Source: Micromonospora sp. C31
GTDB taxonomy: Bacteria > Actinomycetota > Actinomycetes > Mycobacteriales > Micromonosporaceae
Reading direction: 5' to 3'
Length of the DNA stretch: 64,000 nt
Assembly (NCBI RefSeq): GCF_018070575.1
Contig: NZ_JAGPXN010000016.1
Location: 1 to 64,000, forward strand
A program made the translations under genes and the position numbers. This document shows positions 56,881-64,000 of this stretch, piece after piece. The notes beneath the pieces are model-generated. The model saw only the letters and a list, made by a program, of their open reading frames with translations, was not told where the DNA came from and did not search any database. Every line of letters starts with the position of its first letter. Position 1 is the first letter of the stretch.

Positions 56881-57735
56881 CTACGCCTCGGCGAAGACCT
56901 CCGCGACCACCCGGCCGGCGGCCGGGGCGTCGTCGGTCCGCTTCCAGGTGCCCGCGCGGGCCGTCCACTCCAACTCGCCGAAGCGCACCCGCTTCACGCC
57001 GTGGTCCTGTGCGTGGGAGACCAGCCAGTGCGCGTACCGCCAGCCCCGGCGCTCGTCGGCGGCGGGGACCGTCAGGCCCGTCAGGCCCGCCACGGTGCTC
57101 GCGCCGGCCAGGCCCCAGTCCAGCGACAGGCCGCGGGTCAGCGCGCTGGCCGCGGCCTCGCCGCGCATCGCCGGGTCGCGGCCCACCGTGCAGGCCACCG
57201 CGCCGGTGGCGTGCCCGAGCAGGGCCCGGGTCAGCACCTCGGACTCGTCCGCCCACTTCTGGTACGCCTCCGGGAAGGCCGAGCGCTGCACCTTCTGCGC
57301 CGCGTCGGTGACCCGCATCTGCTCCCAGCCGCGCACCTTCTTCAGGCCGGCGTAGAACTTCCTGGCCGCGTAGCGGGGGTCGCGGATCTGCTCCGGGGTG
57401 CCCCAACCCTGGCTCGGGCGCTGCTGGAACAGCCCGATCGAGTCGCGGTCGCCGCCAGCGAGGTTACGCAGGCCGGATTCCTGGTAGGCGGTGGCCAGCG
57501 CGACGACGACGGCCCGTTCGGGCATCTGCCGCTGGATGCCGATGGCCGCGATCGTCGCCGCGTTGGCCATCTGGTCGGGGTCCAGAGCCACCCGGCCGTC
57601 CGCCTGCACCGTGCACGTCCGGCTGGCCAGGGGGAGGCGCAGCTGCCCGCCCACCTGTCGGATGACGATCCAGATCCCGACCGCGGCGAGGACGGCGAGG
57701 ACGAGGCCGCCCGCCACGACTGCGCGAGTACGCAC
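56881..57735 (-). CDS. exported lysozyme-fold (transglycosylase-like) protein
   Basis: 284 aa. One N-terminal membrane or signal segment (VVAGGLVLAVLAAVGIWIVI) and a central lysozyme-like part: AYQESGLRNLAGGDRDSIGLFQQRPSQGWG, with Glu of the QES pair as the likely catalytic residue. Often annotated heavy-metal transporter, which the sequence does not support. GTG start. Likely a peptidoglycan-binding or cleaving protein of the cell wall. Confidence 0.78.
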   Translation of the reverse strand: MRTRAVVAGGLVLAVLAAVGIWIVIRQVGGQLRLPLASRTCTVQADGRVALDPDQMANAATIAAIGIQRQMPERAVVVALATAYQESGLRNLAGGDRDSIGLFQQRPSQGWGTPEQIRDPRYAARKFYAGLKKVRGWEQMRVTDAAQKVQRSAFPEAYQKWADESEVLTRALLGHATGAVACTVGRDPAMRGEAAASALTRGLSLDWGLAGASTVAGLTGLTVPAADERRGWRYAHWLVSHAQDHGVKRVRFGELEWTARAGTWKRTDDAPAAGRVVAEVFAEA

Positions 57736-57844
57736 TCACACCCCCTGATCGACAGTCCGACAAGCGTACGTCCCCCGTGGCGCCTTCCGGGTCGTCCGAC
57801 CGGTTCTCCACCGGCGCCGCCCGCCGGACCCCGGATCCCCGCCC

Positions 57845-58654
57845 CTACCGGCCCTCACCCGGCGCGGCGTCGCCGTCGGTCGGCACCCAGCGCGCCGGGC
57901 GCTTCTCCCGGAACGCCAGCACGCCCTCGCGTCCCTCCTCCGACAGGAAGTACCCGGTCGACAGGGCGGACAGCCCGGCGATCTCCGCCCGCAGGTCCGC
58001 GGCGGGCGGCCGGCGCAGCAGCTGCTTCGCCCCGGCCAGTGCGCCCGGTGCCCCCCGAACCAGAGAGTCGCAGTACCCGACAACCGCCGCGTCCAGCCCG
58101 TCCGCCGGCACGGCGGCGGTGACCAGGCCGATCTCGGCGGCCCGCCGACCGTCGAAGGTGTCACCGGTCAGGTAGAGCTCGGCCGCCGCGCGGGGGTGCA
58201 GCCGGGGCAGCACGGTCGCGGAGATCACCGCCGGCACCACGCCGATCCGTACCTCGGTGAAGGCGAACGTCGCCTCCCGCGCGCACACCGCCAGGTCGGC
58301 CGCCGCGATGAGGCCCAGGCCGCCGGCCCGGGCCGGGCCGGCAACCTTCGCCACCACCGGCTTCGGGCACTCCCAGACCGCCGCGAGCACGTCGCCGAGC
58401 ATCCCGGCCGGCACGGTCCCGCTGGCGTACGCGGCGGCGGTCTCCTTCAGGTCCGCCCCGGAACAGAAGACCGGGCCCATGTGGTCGAGCACGATCACGC
58501 GTACGGCGTCGTCGGTGACCGCCTCGGCGAGGCCGGCCAGCAGCTGGGTCATCAGCGGCGTGGAGAGCGCGTTGCGGTTGTGCGGGCTGTCCAGGGTGAG
58601 GGTGGTCACCCCACGGGCCGTGGCGGCCCGCACGAGCACGTCGGGAGAGGTCAT
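57845..58654 (-). CDS. enoyl-CoA hydratase/isomerase family protein
   Basis: 269 aa crotonase fold. The oxyanion-hole pair is seen as the HNRNALST and FCSGADLKE segments and the AGPARAGGLGLIAA loop. Single domain, stand-alone, so likely in fatty-acid or amino-acid catabolism. A TAGTGT hexamer 8 nt upstream of the ATG suggests a leaderless mRNA. Divergent from hemW. Confidence 0.9.
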   Translation of the reverse strand: MTSPDVLVRAATARGVTTLTLDSPHNRNALSTPLMTQLLAGLAEAVTDDAVRVIVLDHMGPVFCSGADLKETAAAYASGTVPAGMLGDVLAAVWECPKPVVAKVAGPARAGGLGLIAAADLAVCAREATFAFTEVRIGVVPAVISATVLPRLHPRAAAELYLTGDTFDGRRAAEIGLVTAAVPADGLDAAVVGYCDSLVRGAPGALAGAKQLLRRPPAADLRAEIAGLSALSTGYFLSEEGREGVLAFREKRPARWVPTDGDAAPGEGR

Positions 58655-58662
58655 GTAAGGGC

Positions 58663-58668
58663 ACACTA
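58663..58668 (-). promoter_or_regulatory. -10 hexamer TAGTGT, leaderless enoyl-CoA hydratase start
   Basis: TAGTGT on the minus strand with 8 nt to the ATG; it lies within the 20-nt gap to the hemW start. Confidence 0.45.
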
Positions 58669-58674
58669 GTGGCC

Positions 58675-59898
58675 ATGCCCGGCGTCCTTCCAGAAGGCGA
58701 AACCGTTCCCGTCGACGGGTCGCTGCCCGCCACCGCCACCCGCGCCGTCGGCGCGCGCGGTTTCGGCGTGTACGTGCACGTGCCGTTCTGCGCCAGCCGC
58801 TGCGGCTACTGCGACTTCAACACCTACACCTCTGCGGAGCTGGGCGGCGGGGCGGGCCGGGAGGAGTACGCCGACACCGTGCTGGCCGAGCTGGCGCTCG
58901 CCCGCCGGGTGCTGGGCGACGCCCCGCCGCCCCGGGTCGACACGGTCTTCGTCGGCGGCGGCACCCCGACCCTGCTCCCCGCCGACGACCTGGCCCGGAT
59001 CCTGGACGGCATCGACCGCACCTGGGGGCTCGCGCCCGACGCCGAGGTGAGCACCGAGGCCAACCCGGAGTCGGTCACGCCGGAGTCGCTGAAGGCGCTG
59101 CGGGCCGCCGGCTACACCCGGATCTCGCTGGGCATGCAGTCCGCCGCCCCCGGGGTGCTGGCGATCCTCGACCGTACGCACAGCGCCGGCCGGGCCGTCG
59201 CCGCCGCCCGCGAGGCGCGCGACGCCGGGTTCGACCACGTCAACCTGGACCTGATCTACGGCACGCCGGGGGAGACCGAGGCCGACTTCGCCGCCTCGCT
59301 CGACCAGGTCGTCGCCGCCGGGGTGGACCACGTCAGCGCGTACGCCCTGATCGTGGAGGACGGCACCCGGTTGGCCGCCCGGATGCGGCGCGGCGAGCTG
59401 CCGTACCCCTCCGACGACGTCGCCGCGGACCGCTACCTCGCCGCCGAGACCGCCCTCGGCGCGGCCGGTCTCTCCTGGTACGAGGTGTCGAACTGGGCCC
59501 GCGACGAGGCGGCCCGGTGCCGGCACAACCTGCTCTACTGGACCGGCGCCGACTGGTGGGGCCTCGGCCCGGGAGCGCACAGCCACGTCGGCGGCGTGCG
59601 CTGGTGGAACGTCAAGCACCCCACGACGTACGCGAAGCGGCTGGCCGCCGGCGAGTCGCCCGGCCTGGCCCGCGAGGTGCTCACCGCCGACGAGGCGCAC
59701 ACGGAGGACGTGATGCTCCGGCTGCGCCTCGCCTCCGGGCTGCCGCTGGACGCCCTCGACGACGCCGGCCGGGCCGGCGCCGCGCGGGCCCTCGGCGCCG
59801 GGCTGCTCGTCGCCGACGAGCACGCGGCCGGCCGGGCCGTGCTGACCCTGCGGGGCCGGCTGCTCGCCGACGCGGTCGTGCGTGACCTGCTGCCCTGA
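58675..59898 (+). CDS. hemW: heme chaperone / HemW radical SAM protein
   Basis: 407 aa. Radical SAM motif CASRCGYCDF (Cys39, Cys43, Cys46) in VHVPFC, followed by FVGGGTPTLL and the HemW C-terminal domain. It lacks the extra cysteine of true HemN, so it binds and delivers heme rather than oxidising coproporphyrinogen. GTG 58669 two codons upstream is an alternative start. First of the hemW-hrcA-dnaJ2-rsmE cluster. Confidence 0.93.
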   Translation: MPGVLPEGETVPVDGSLPATATRAVGARGFGVYVHVPFCASRCGYCDFNTYTSAELGGGAGREEYADTVLAELALARRVLGDAPPPRVDTVFVGGGTPTLLPADDLARILDGIDRTWGLAPDAEVSTEANPESVTPESLKALRAAGYTRISLGMQSAAPGVLAILDRTHSAGRAVAAAREARDAGFDHVNLDLIYGTPGETEADFAASLDQVVAAGVDHVSAYALIVEDGTRLAARMRRGELPYPSDDVAADRYLAAETALGAAGLSWYEVSNWARDEAARCRHNLLYWTGADWWGLGPGAHSHVGGVRWWNVKHPTTYAKRLAAGESPGLAREVLTADEAHTEDVMLRLRLASGLPLDALDDAGRAGAARALGAGLLVADEHAAGRAVLTLRGRLLADAVVRDLLP

Positions 59899-59938
59899 AC
59901 CGCGTGCCGGGGCCGGCCGGGGGAGCGGCCGACCCGGG

Positions 59939-60592
59939 TCACCTGGTGAAGCTGTAGGTCATCGGGTAGCGGTAGAGCACGCCCTCGTTGGCCTTGACGC
60001 CGCCGATGATGCCGAAGATCACCGGCACCAGCCAGACGAGCAACGGGACGAAGAACAGCACCCCGCAGGTGATCAGCGTGACCACCCAGCTCAGCACCCC
60101 GACCAGCGTCCAGGTGAGCTGGAAGTTCAGCGCCGCGACGGCGTGCGCCCGGGCGGTCGGCGACTGCTGCCCCCGGACCATCAGCGCGATCAGCGGCGCC
60201 AGCCAGCCGAGCAGGCCGCCGCCGACGATCACGCCGACGGCACCGCCGAAGTGGGCGATGAGGGCCCAGTTCTTGTCGTCGTTGCTGGCGTGGCCGCCCG
60301 TCGGCGGACCGTAGCCGCCGCCGGCGGGATGACCGGCCCCGGGTGGGGGGAAGCCGCCGGGCGGCGGCTGGCCCCCGGCCCGAGGGTAGTCGCCGGGCGG
60401 AGGGTAGCCGCCCGACGACGGGTGGTCACCGGTGGGCGGCGGATAGTCGCCGGGCGGCGGATAGCCGCCGGGCCCGGACAGTGGTGCGGTGGGTTCGTCG
60501 GGGCGGGCGGGGCCGGGGAACCCCGAGGGAGCGGTCGGGTCTGGCGGGAAGCCGGGGTCTCCCGCTCCGGGAGGGCGAGGTGGTTCGGTCAT
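59939..60592 (-). CDS. DUF4870 family membrane protein
   Basis: 217 aa. A Pro/Gly/Tyr-rich N-terminal tail (GGYPPPGDYPPP repeats) of ~110 aa precedes a DUF4870 domain with three membrane segments (for example VGVIVGGGLLGWLAPLIALM, TLVGVLSWVVTLITCGVLFFV). Family is stress or membrane related; function unknown. Convergent with hemW. Confidence 0.88.
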   Translation of the reverse strand: MTEPPRPPGAGDPGFPPDPTAPSGFPGPARPDEPTAPLSGPGGYPPPGDYPPPTGDHPSSGGYPPPGDYPRAGGQPPPGGFPPPGAGHPAGGGYGPPTGGHASNDDKNWALIAHFGGAVGVIVGGGLLGWLAPLIALMVRGQQSPTARAHAVAALNFQLTWTLVGVLSWVVTLITCGVLFFVPLLVWLVPVIFGIIGGVKANEGVLYRYPMTYSFTR

Positions 60593-60751
60593 GGAGGTCA
60601 CGGTAGGTGCAGCCGGCAAGGCGGCACCAGCGTGACAGCGGCCGGGATGTCCGAATGGCCGGTCCCGGCGCCGTCGGGCGGGCCCGCGCGGCCGCCGGTG
60701 GGCCCCGATCGCCCAGGTCGATCATCGCGCCGGTGGCCCCGCCGACGTAGA

Positions 60752-60778
60752 CTGGCACTCGCTACAGTCGAGTGCCAG
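60752..60778. promoter_or_regulatory. CIRCE operator
   Basis: CTGGCACTC, 9-nt spacer, GAGTGCCAG: a perfect inverted repeat with the CIRCE core GCACTC-N9-GAGTGC, 57 nt before hrcA. HrcA would bind here and repress its own operon, releasing it on heat shock. Confidence 0.95.
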
Positions 60779-60834
60779 TAGCCCGCCCCGGCACCCCGCG
60801 TGCCGGTGCCGACGTGCGACAGGAGGTGGGGAGG

Positions 60835-61857
60835 ATGGGTCTCGACGACCGCAAACTCGCCGTGCTGCGCGCGATCGTCGAGGACTACGTCGCCACGCAG
60901 GAGCCCGTCGGCAGCAAGACGCTGGTCGAACGCCATCAGCTGGGGGTCTCCCCGGCGACCGTCCGCAACGACATGGCCGTGCTGGAGGAGGAGGGCTACA
61001 TCCGCCAGCCGCACACCAGCGCCGGCCGGGTGCCCACCGACCGGGGCTACCGGCTCTTCGTGGACCGGCTGTCCCGGGTGAAGCCGCTCAGCCCGGCCGA
61101 GCGCCGGGCGATCGAGCGCTTCCTGGTCGGCGCCGTCGACCTCGACGACGTGGTGCACCGCACCGTCCGGCTGCTGGCGCAACTCACCCGGCAGGTCGCC
61201 GTCGTGCAGTACCCGAGCCTGGCCCGCTCCTCGGTGCGCCACCTGGAGCTGGTGCCGATCTCCACCACCCGGCTGATGCTCGTCATGATCGCCGACACCG
61301 GCCGGGTCGAGCAGCGGCTGGTCGAGCTGCCCACGCCGATCCCCGCCGACGACGTCACCGACCTGCGCCGGCTGGTCAACGAGAAGCTGGTCGGCACCCG
61401 GCTCTCGGAGACGCCGCCGCTGGTGCAGGCCCTCGTCGAGGAGTCGGTGCCGCACCTGCGGCCGGCCATGACCACCCTCTCCACCGTGCTGCTGGAGACG
61501 TTGATCGAGCGGCACGAGGAGCGGATCGCGCTCGCCGGCACGGCCAACCTCACCCGCGGCGGCCTGCTCGACTTCCAGGGCTCCCTGCGCCCCATCCTGG
61601 AGGCGCTGGAGGAGGAGGTCGTCATGCTCAAGCTCATCGGCGAGGCCGAACCGAGCACGACGCGGGTGCTGATCGGCGACGAGAACGAGATCGACAACCT
61701 GCGCGCCGCCTCGGTGGTCAGCACCGGCTACGGGCCGGGCACGACCAGCGTCGGCGGCCTCGGCGTGCTCGGGCCGACCCGGATGGACTACCCCGGCACC
61801 ATCGCCACGGTGCGGGCCGTGGCACGCTACGTGGGCGAGCTGCTGGCCCAGAACTGA
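60835..61857 (+). CDS. hrcA: heat-inducible transcription repressor HrcA
   Basis: 340 aa. N-terminal winged helix (RAIVEDYVATQEPVGSKTLVE, ATVRNDMAVLEEEGYI), a GAF-like sensor domain, and the C-terminal YGPGTTSVGGLGVLGPTRMDY signature of HrcA. A GGAGG-type ribosome-binding site precedes the ATG at 60835. Autoregulated by the CIRCE site. Confidence 0.97.
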   Translation: MGLDDRKLAVLRAIVEDYVATQEPVGSKTLVERHQLGVSPATVRNDMAVLEEEGYIRQPHTSAGRVPTDRGYRLFVDRLSRVKPLSPAERRAIERFLVGAVDLDDVVHRTVRLLAQLTRQVAVVQYPSLARSSVRHLELVPISTTRLMLVMIADTGRVEQRLVELPTPIPADDVTDLRRLVNEKLVGTRLSETPPLVQALVEESVPHLRPAMTTLSTVLLETLIERHEERIALAGTANLTRGGLLDFQGSLRPILEALEEEVVMLKLIGEAEPSTTRVLIGDENEIDNLRAASVVSTGYGPGTTSVGGLGVLGPTRMDYPGTIATVRAVARYVGELLAQN

Positions 61858-61930
61858 CCAGTCAGGGCCGACGGCCGGCTCCGGCCGCCGACCGGCGCAA
61901 CGCGAGACGAACATGAGGACACGGGACGCA

Positions 61931-63076
61931 GTGGCCAGGGACTACTACGGCATTCTCGGGGTGAGCCGGGAAGCCTCCGACGACGAGATCAAGCGCGCCT
62001 ACCGCAAGCTGGCGCGGCAGTTCCACCCGGACGTGAATCCGGATCCGGAGGCACAGGAGAAGTTCAAGGACATCAACGCCGCGTACGAGGTCCTCTCGGA
62101 CGACCGGAAACGGCAGATCGTCGACCTGGGCGGCGACCCGCTCGCCCCCGGCGGCGGGGGTGCGGGCGCCCCCGGCGGCCCCGGCGGCGCCGGGCCGTTC
62201 GTCGGCTTCCAGGACATCATGGACGCGTTCTTCGGCGGCGCGGCCGGCGGTTCGCGGGGTCCGCGACCACGGACCCGGCCGGGCGCCGACGCGATCCTGC
62301 GGCTGGAGCTGGACCTGCACGAGACCGCGTTCGGCGTCGAGGCGCCGATCACGGTCGACACGGCCGTGCTCTGCACCACCTGCTCGGGTGCCGGCACGGC
62401 GGCCGGCACCCACCTGGCCACCTGCGAGGCGTGCGCCGGTCGGGGCGAGGTGCAGTCCGTGCAACGCACCTTCCTCGGCCAGGTGGTCTCCGCCCGGCCG
62501 TGCACGGTCTGCCAGGGCTACGGCACCACCATCCCGCACCCGTGCCCCACCTGTGCCGGCGACGGCCGGGTCCGCACCCGACGGTCGCTGACCGTCAAGA
62601 TCCCGGCCGGCGTCGAGGACGGCATGCGCATCCGGCTCGCCCAGCAGGGCGAGGTCGGCCCGGGCGGCGGCACCGCCGGCGACCTCTACGTGGAGATCCA
62701 CGAGCGACCGCACGACGTCTACTCCCGCAAGGGCGACGACCTGCACTGCCGGGTCACGGTGCCGATGACCGCGGCGGCGCTGGGCACCCGGCTGACCATC
62801 AAGACGCTGGACAGCGAGGAGACGGTCGACGTCAAGGCCGGCACCCAGCCGGGCAGCAACCTGCGGCTGCGCGCCCGGGGCGTGCCGCACCTGCGCGGCA
62901 CCGGTCGAGGTGACCTCTACGTCCACCTCGACGTGCGCACCCCCACCAAGCTCGACGCCGACCAGGAGCGGATGCTGCGCGACTTCGCCAAGACCCGGGG
63001 CGAGGAGGTCGCGGAGCTCACCAAGCAGGGCGGGTTCTTCTCCCGGATGCGCGACGCCTTCAACGGCCACGCCTGA
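61931..63076 (+). CDS. dnaJ2: molecular chaperone DnaJ
   Basis: 381 aa. J domain (ARDYYGILGVSREASDDEIK, HPD in QFHPDVN), Gly-rich linker, zinc-finger domain with four CxxCxGxG repeats (CTTCSGAG, CEACAGRG, CTVCQGYG, CPTCAGDG), and the C-terminal substrate domain. GTG 61931 is preferred to ATG 61913, as ARDYYGILGV is the usual start. Partner of DnaK; second gene after hrcA. Confidence 0.95.
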   Translation: MARDYYGILGVSREASDDEIKRAYRKLARQFHPDVNPDPEAQEKFKDINAAYEVLSDDRKRQIVDLGGDPLAPGGGGAGAPGGPGGAGPFVGFQDIMDAFFGGAAGGSRGPRPRTRPGADAILRLELDLHETAFGVEAPITVDTAVLCTTCSGAGTAAGTHLATCEACAGRGEVQSVQRTFLGQVVSARPCTVCQGYGTTIPHPCPTCAGDGRVRTRRSLTVKIPAGVEDGMRIRLAQQGEVGPGGGTAGDLYVEIHERPHDVYSRKGDDLHCRVTVPMTAAALGTRLTIKTLDSEETVDVKAGTQPGSNLRLRARGVPHLRGTGRGDLYVHLDVRTPTKLDADQERMLRDFAKTRGEEVAELTKQGGFFSRMRDAFNGHA

Positions 63077-63083
63077 CGGGGGC

Positions 63084-63110
63084 CGGGTCGCCGCCGAGCG
63101 CGGCGACCCG
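63084..63110 (+). terminator. terminator after dnaJ2
   Basis: CGGGTCGCCG / CGGCGACCCG 10-bp stem, 7 nt after the dnaJ2 stop. Confidence 0.72.
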
Positions 63111-63164
63111 ACCCGGTGGCGTCGGCTCCTGCGGGCTCGTGGCCCCGGTGCCTGCCGGGGCGGC

Positions 63165-63170
63165 TAGCCT
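63165..63170 (+). promoter_or_regulatory. -10 hexamer TAGCCT, leaderless rsmE start
   Basis: TAGCCT with 7 nt to the rsmE GTG. Confidence 0.5.
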
Positions 63171-63177
63171 GATCGTC

Positions 63178-63912
63178 GTGTCCGCGCCGCTGTTCCTGGT
63201 CGATTCGCTGCCCACCGCCGACCAGCTCACCCTGGGCGGCCCCGAGGGGCACCACGCCGCCACCGTGCAACGGCTACGTGTCGGCGAGGAACTGCTGCTC
63301 GCCGACGGCCGGGGCGGCACCGCGTCCGCCGTGATCACGGCCGTCGGCAAGGGCACCCTCGACCTGGAGATCACCACCCGGGGGTACGTCGACGCGCCCG
63401 TCCCCCGGCTCGTGGTGGTGCAGGGCATCGCCAAGGGCGACCGGGGCGAGCTGGCTGTGCAGGCGATGACCGAGGTCGGGGTGGACGAGATCGTGCCCTG
63501 GGCGGCGTCCCGCTCGGTGGCGCAGTGGCGCGGCGATCGGGGCGTACGGGCGCGCGAGAAGTGGGTGGCGACGGCCCGGGAGGCGGCGAAGCAGGCCCGC
63601 CGGTCGTGGCTGCCGGTGGTGGCCGGCGCCCCCGACGAGTCCACCGCGACGGTGGCCCGCCGAATCGCCGGGGCCGCCGCCGCGTTCGTCCTGCACGAGG
63701 AGGCGCGGGAGCGGCTGACCACCGTCGAGCTGCCCGCCGCCGGTGAGATCGTGCTGGTGGTGGGCCCGGAGGGCGGCATCGCCCCGGCCGAGCTGACCGC
63801 CCTCACCGAGGCCGGCGCCCGGCCGGTGCGGCTGGGGCCCTCGGTGCTGCGTACGTCGACCGCCGGGGTGGCTGCCCTGTCGGTGCTCTCGGCCCGGCTC
63901 GACCGCTGGTGA
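63178..63912 (+). CDS. rsmE: 16S rRNA (uracil1498-N3)-methyltransferase
   Basis: 244 aa SPOUT methyltransferase. An N-terminal PUA-like part (GHHAATVQRLRVGEELLLADG) and a knotted C-terminal domain with VVGPEGGIAPAEL and the LGPSVLRTSTAG SAM-binding loop. Methylates U1498 in the 30S decoding site. GTG start with a leaderless promoter. The 88 nt after it hold no visible gene. Confidence 0.95.
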   Translation: MSAPLFLVDSLPTADQLTLGGPEGHHAATVQRLRVGEELLLADGRGGTASAVITAVGKGTLDLEITTRGYVDAPVPRLVVVQGIAKGDRGELAVQAMTEVGVDEIVPWAASRSVAQWRGDRGVRAREKWVATAREAAKQARRSWLPVVAGAPDESTATVARRIAGAAAAFVLHEEARERLTTVELPAAGEIVLVVGPEGGIAPAELTALTEAGARPVRLGPSVLRTSTAGVAALSVLSARLDRW

Positions 63913-64000
63913 CGACCTGCGCGTGACGGGTGTGACGACCCCGAGGCGGGGCCGTGCCCGGACGCTGCCGCCCGGCCCCGGGTGTCGCGGTGCGGGGCGT

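Noticed and set aside
56881..57735. heavy metal transporter
   Set aside because: One membrane segment and a lysozyme-like core do not fit a transporter.

Overview
The window looks like the chromosome of a high-GC actinobacterium, most likely Micromonosporaceae (Micromonospora or a close relative). This rests on the very GC-rich codon usage, the frequent GTG starts and GTGA/ATGA gene overlaps, and a conserved actinobacterial gene order: valS-folC-DUF4233-ndk, rne-rplU-rpmA-obg, nadD-rsfS-phosphatase-DegV-comEA-comEC-holA-rpsT-lepA and hemW-hrcA-dnaJ2-rsmE. It opens inside the 3' end of a 5S rRNA gene, so an rRNA operon lies just to the left. No transposase, integrase, CRISPR array, tRNA or phage structural gene was seen.

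Layout. 0-13.8 kb: end of 5S rRNA, a small anchored protein divergent from valS, the valS-folC-DUF4233 unit, a membrane-anchored VOC fusion protein, ndk, an AhpD-like protein, a T-box leader with ileS, plsC, and a proline-rich anchored protein that is a paralogue of the one at the left edge. 14-23.3 kb: a radical-SAM/DUF2344 pair, RNase E/G, a lipoprotein, rplU-rpmA-obg. 23.3-37.7 kb: an accessory block between obg and nadD, with GNAT, DUF4383, a three-gene membrane/stress cassette, GT2 and methyltransferase, SRPBCC and Zn-alcohol dehydrogenase, a CYP152-type P450, an unknown small protein, an orphan asparagine-synthetase-like protein, DUF397 and aminopeptidase N. 37.7-50.4 kb: nadD, rsfS, phosphatase, DegV, comEA, comEC, holA, a membrane protein, rpsT, a phosphotransferase, DUF4240 and lepA. 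50.4-58.7 kb: a second accessory block with two nearly identical YeaQ/GlsB-type genes in a direct repeat, an ATPase-less sugar ABC importer, MOSC, PhyH-type dioxygenase, a lysozyme-fold protein and enoyl-CoA hydratase. 58.7-64 kb: hemW, DUF4870, CIRCE-controlled hrcA-dnaJ2, rsmE.

How it works together. The core genes serve translation (valS, ileS, rplU, rpmA, rpsT, lepA, rsfS, rsmE, obg), RNA turnover (rne), cofactors (folC, nadD, hemW), nucleotide balance (ndk), DNA uptake and replication (comEA, comEC, holA) and heat shock (hrcA, dnaJ2). Many genes have a TANNNT -10 hexamer 6-8 nt before the start codon and no Shine-Dalgarno, which points to leaderless mRNAs; ileS is the opposite, with a T-box leader of roughly 250 nt. 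Several genes in the accessory blocks carry GNNT-N15/16-GGG(T/A)A(G/C) promoters resembling those of stress sigma factors of the SigB type, which suggests a shared stress response. In-frame minisatellites are frequent in Pro/Gly/Thr-rich linkers, most densely around comEA-comEC.
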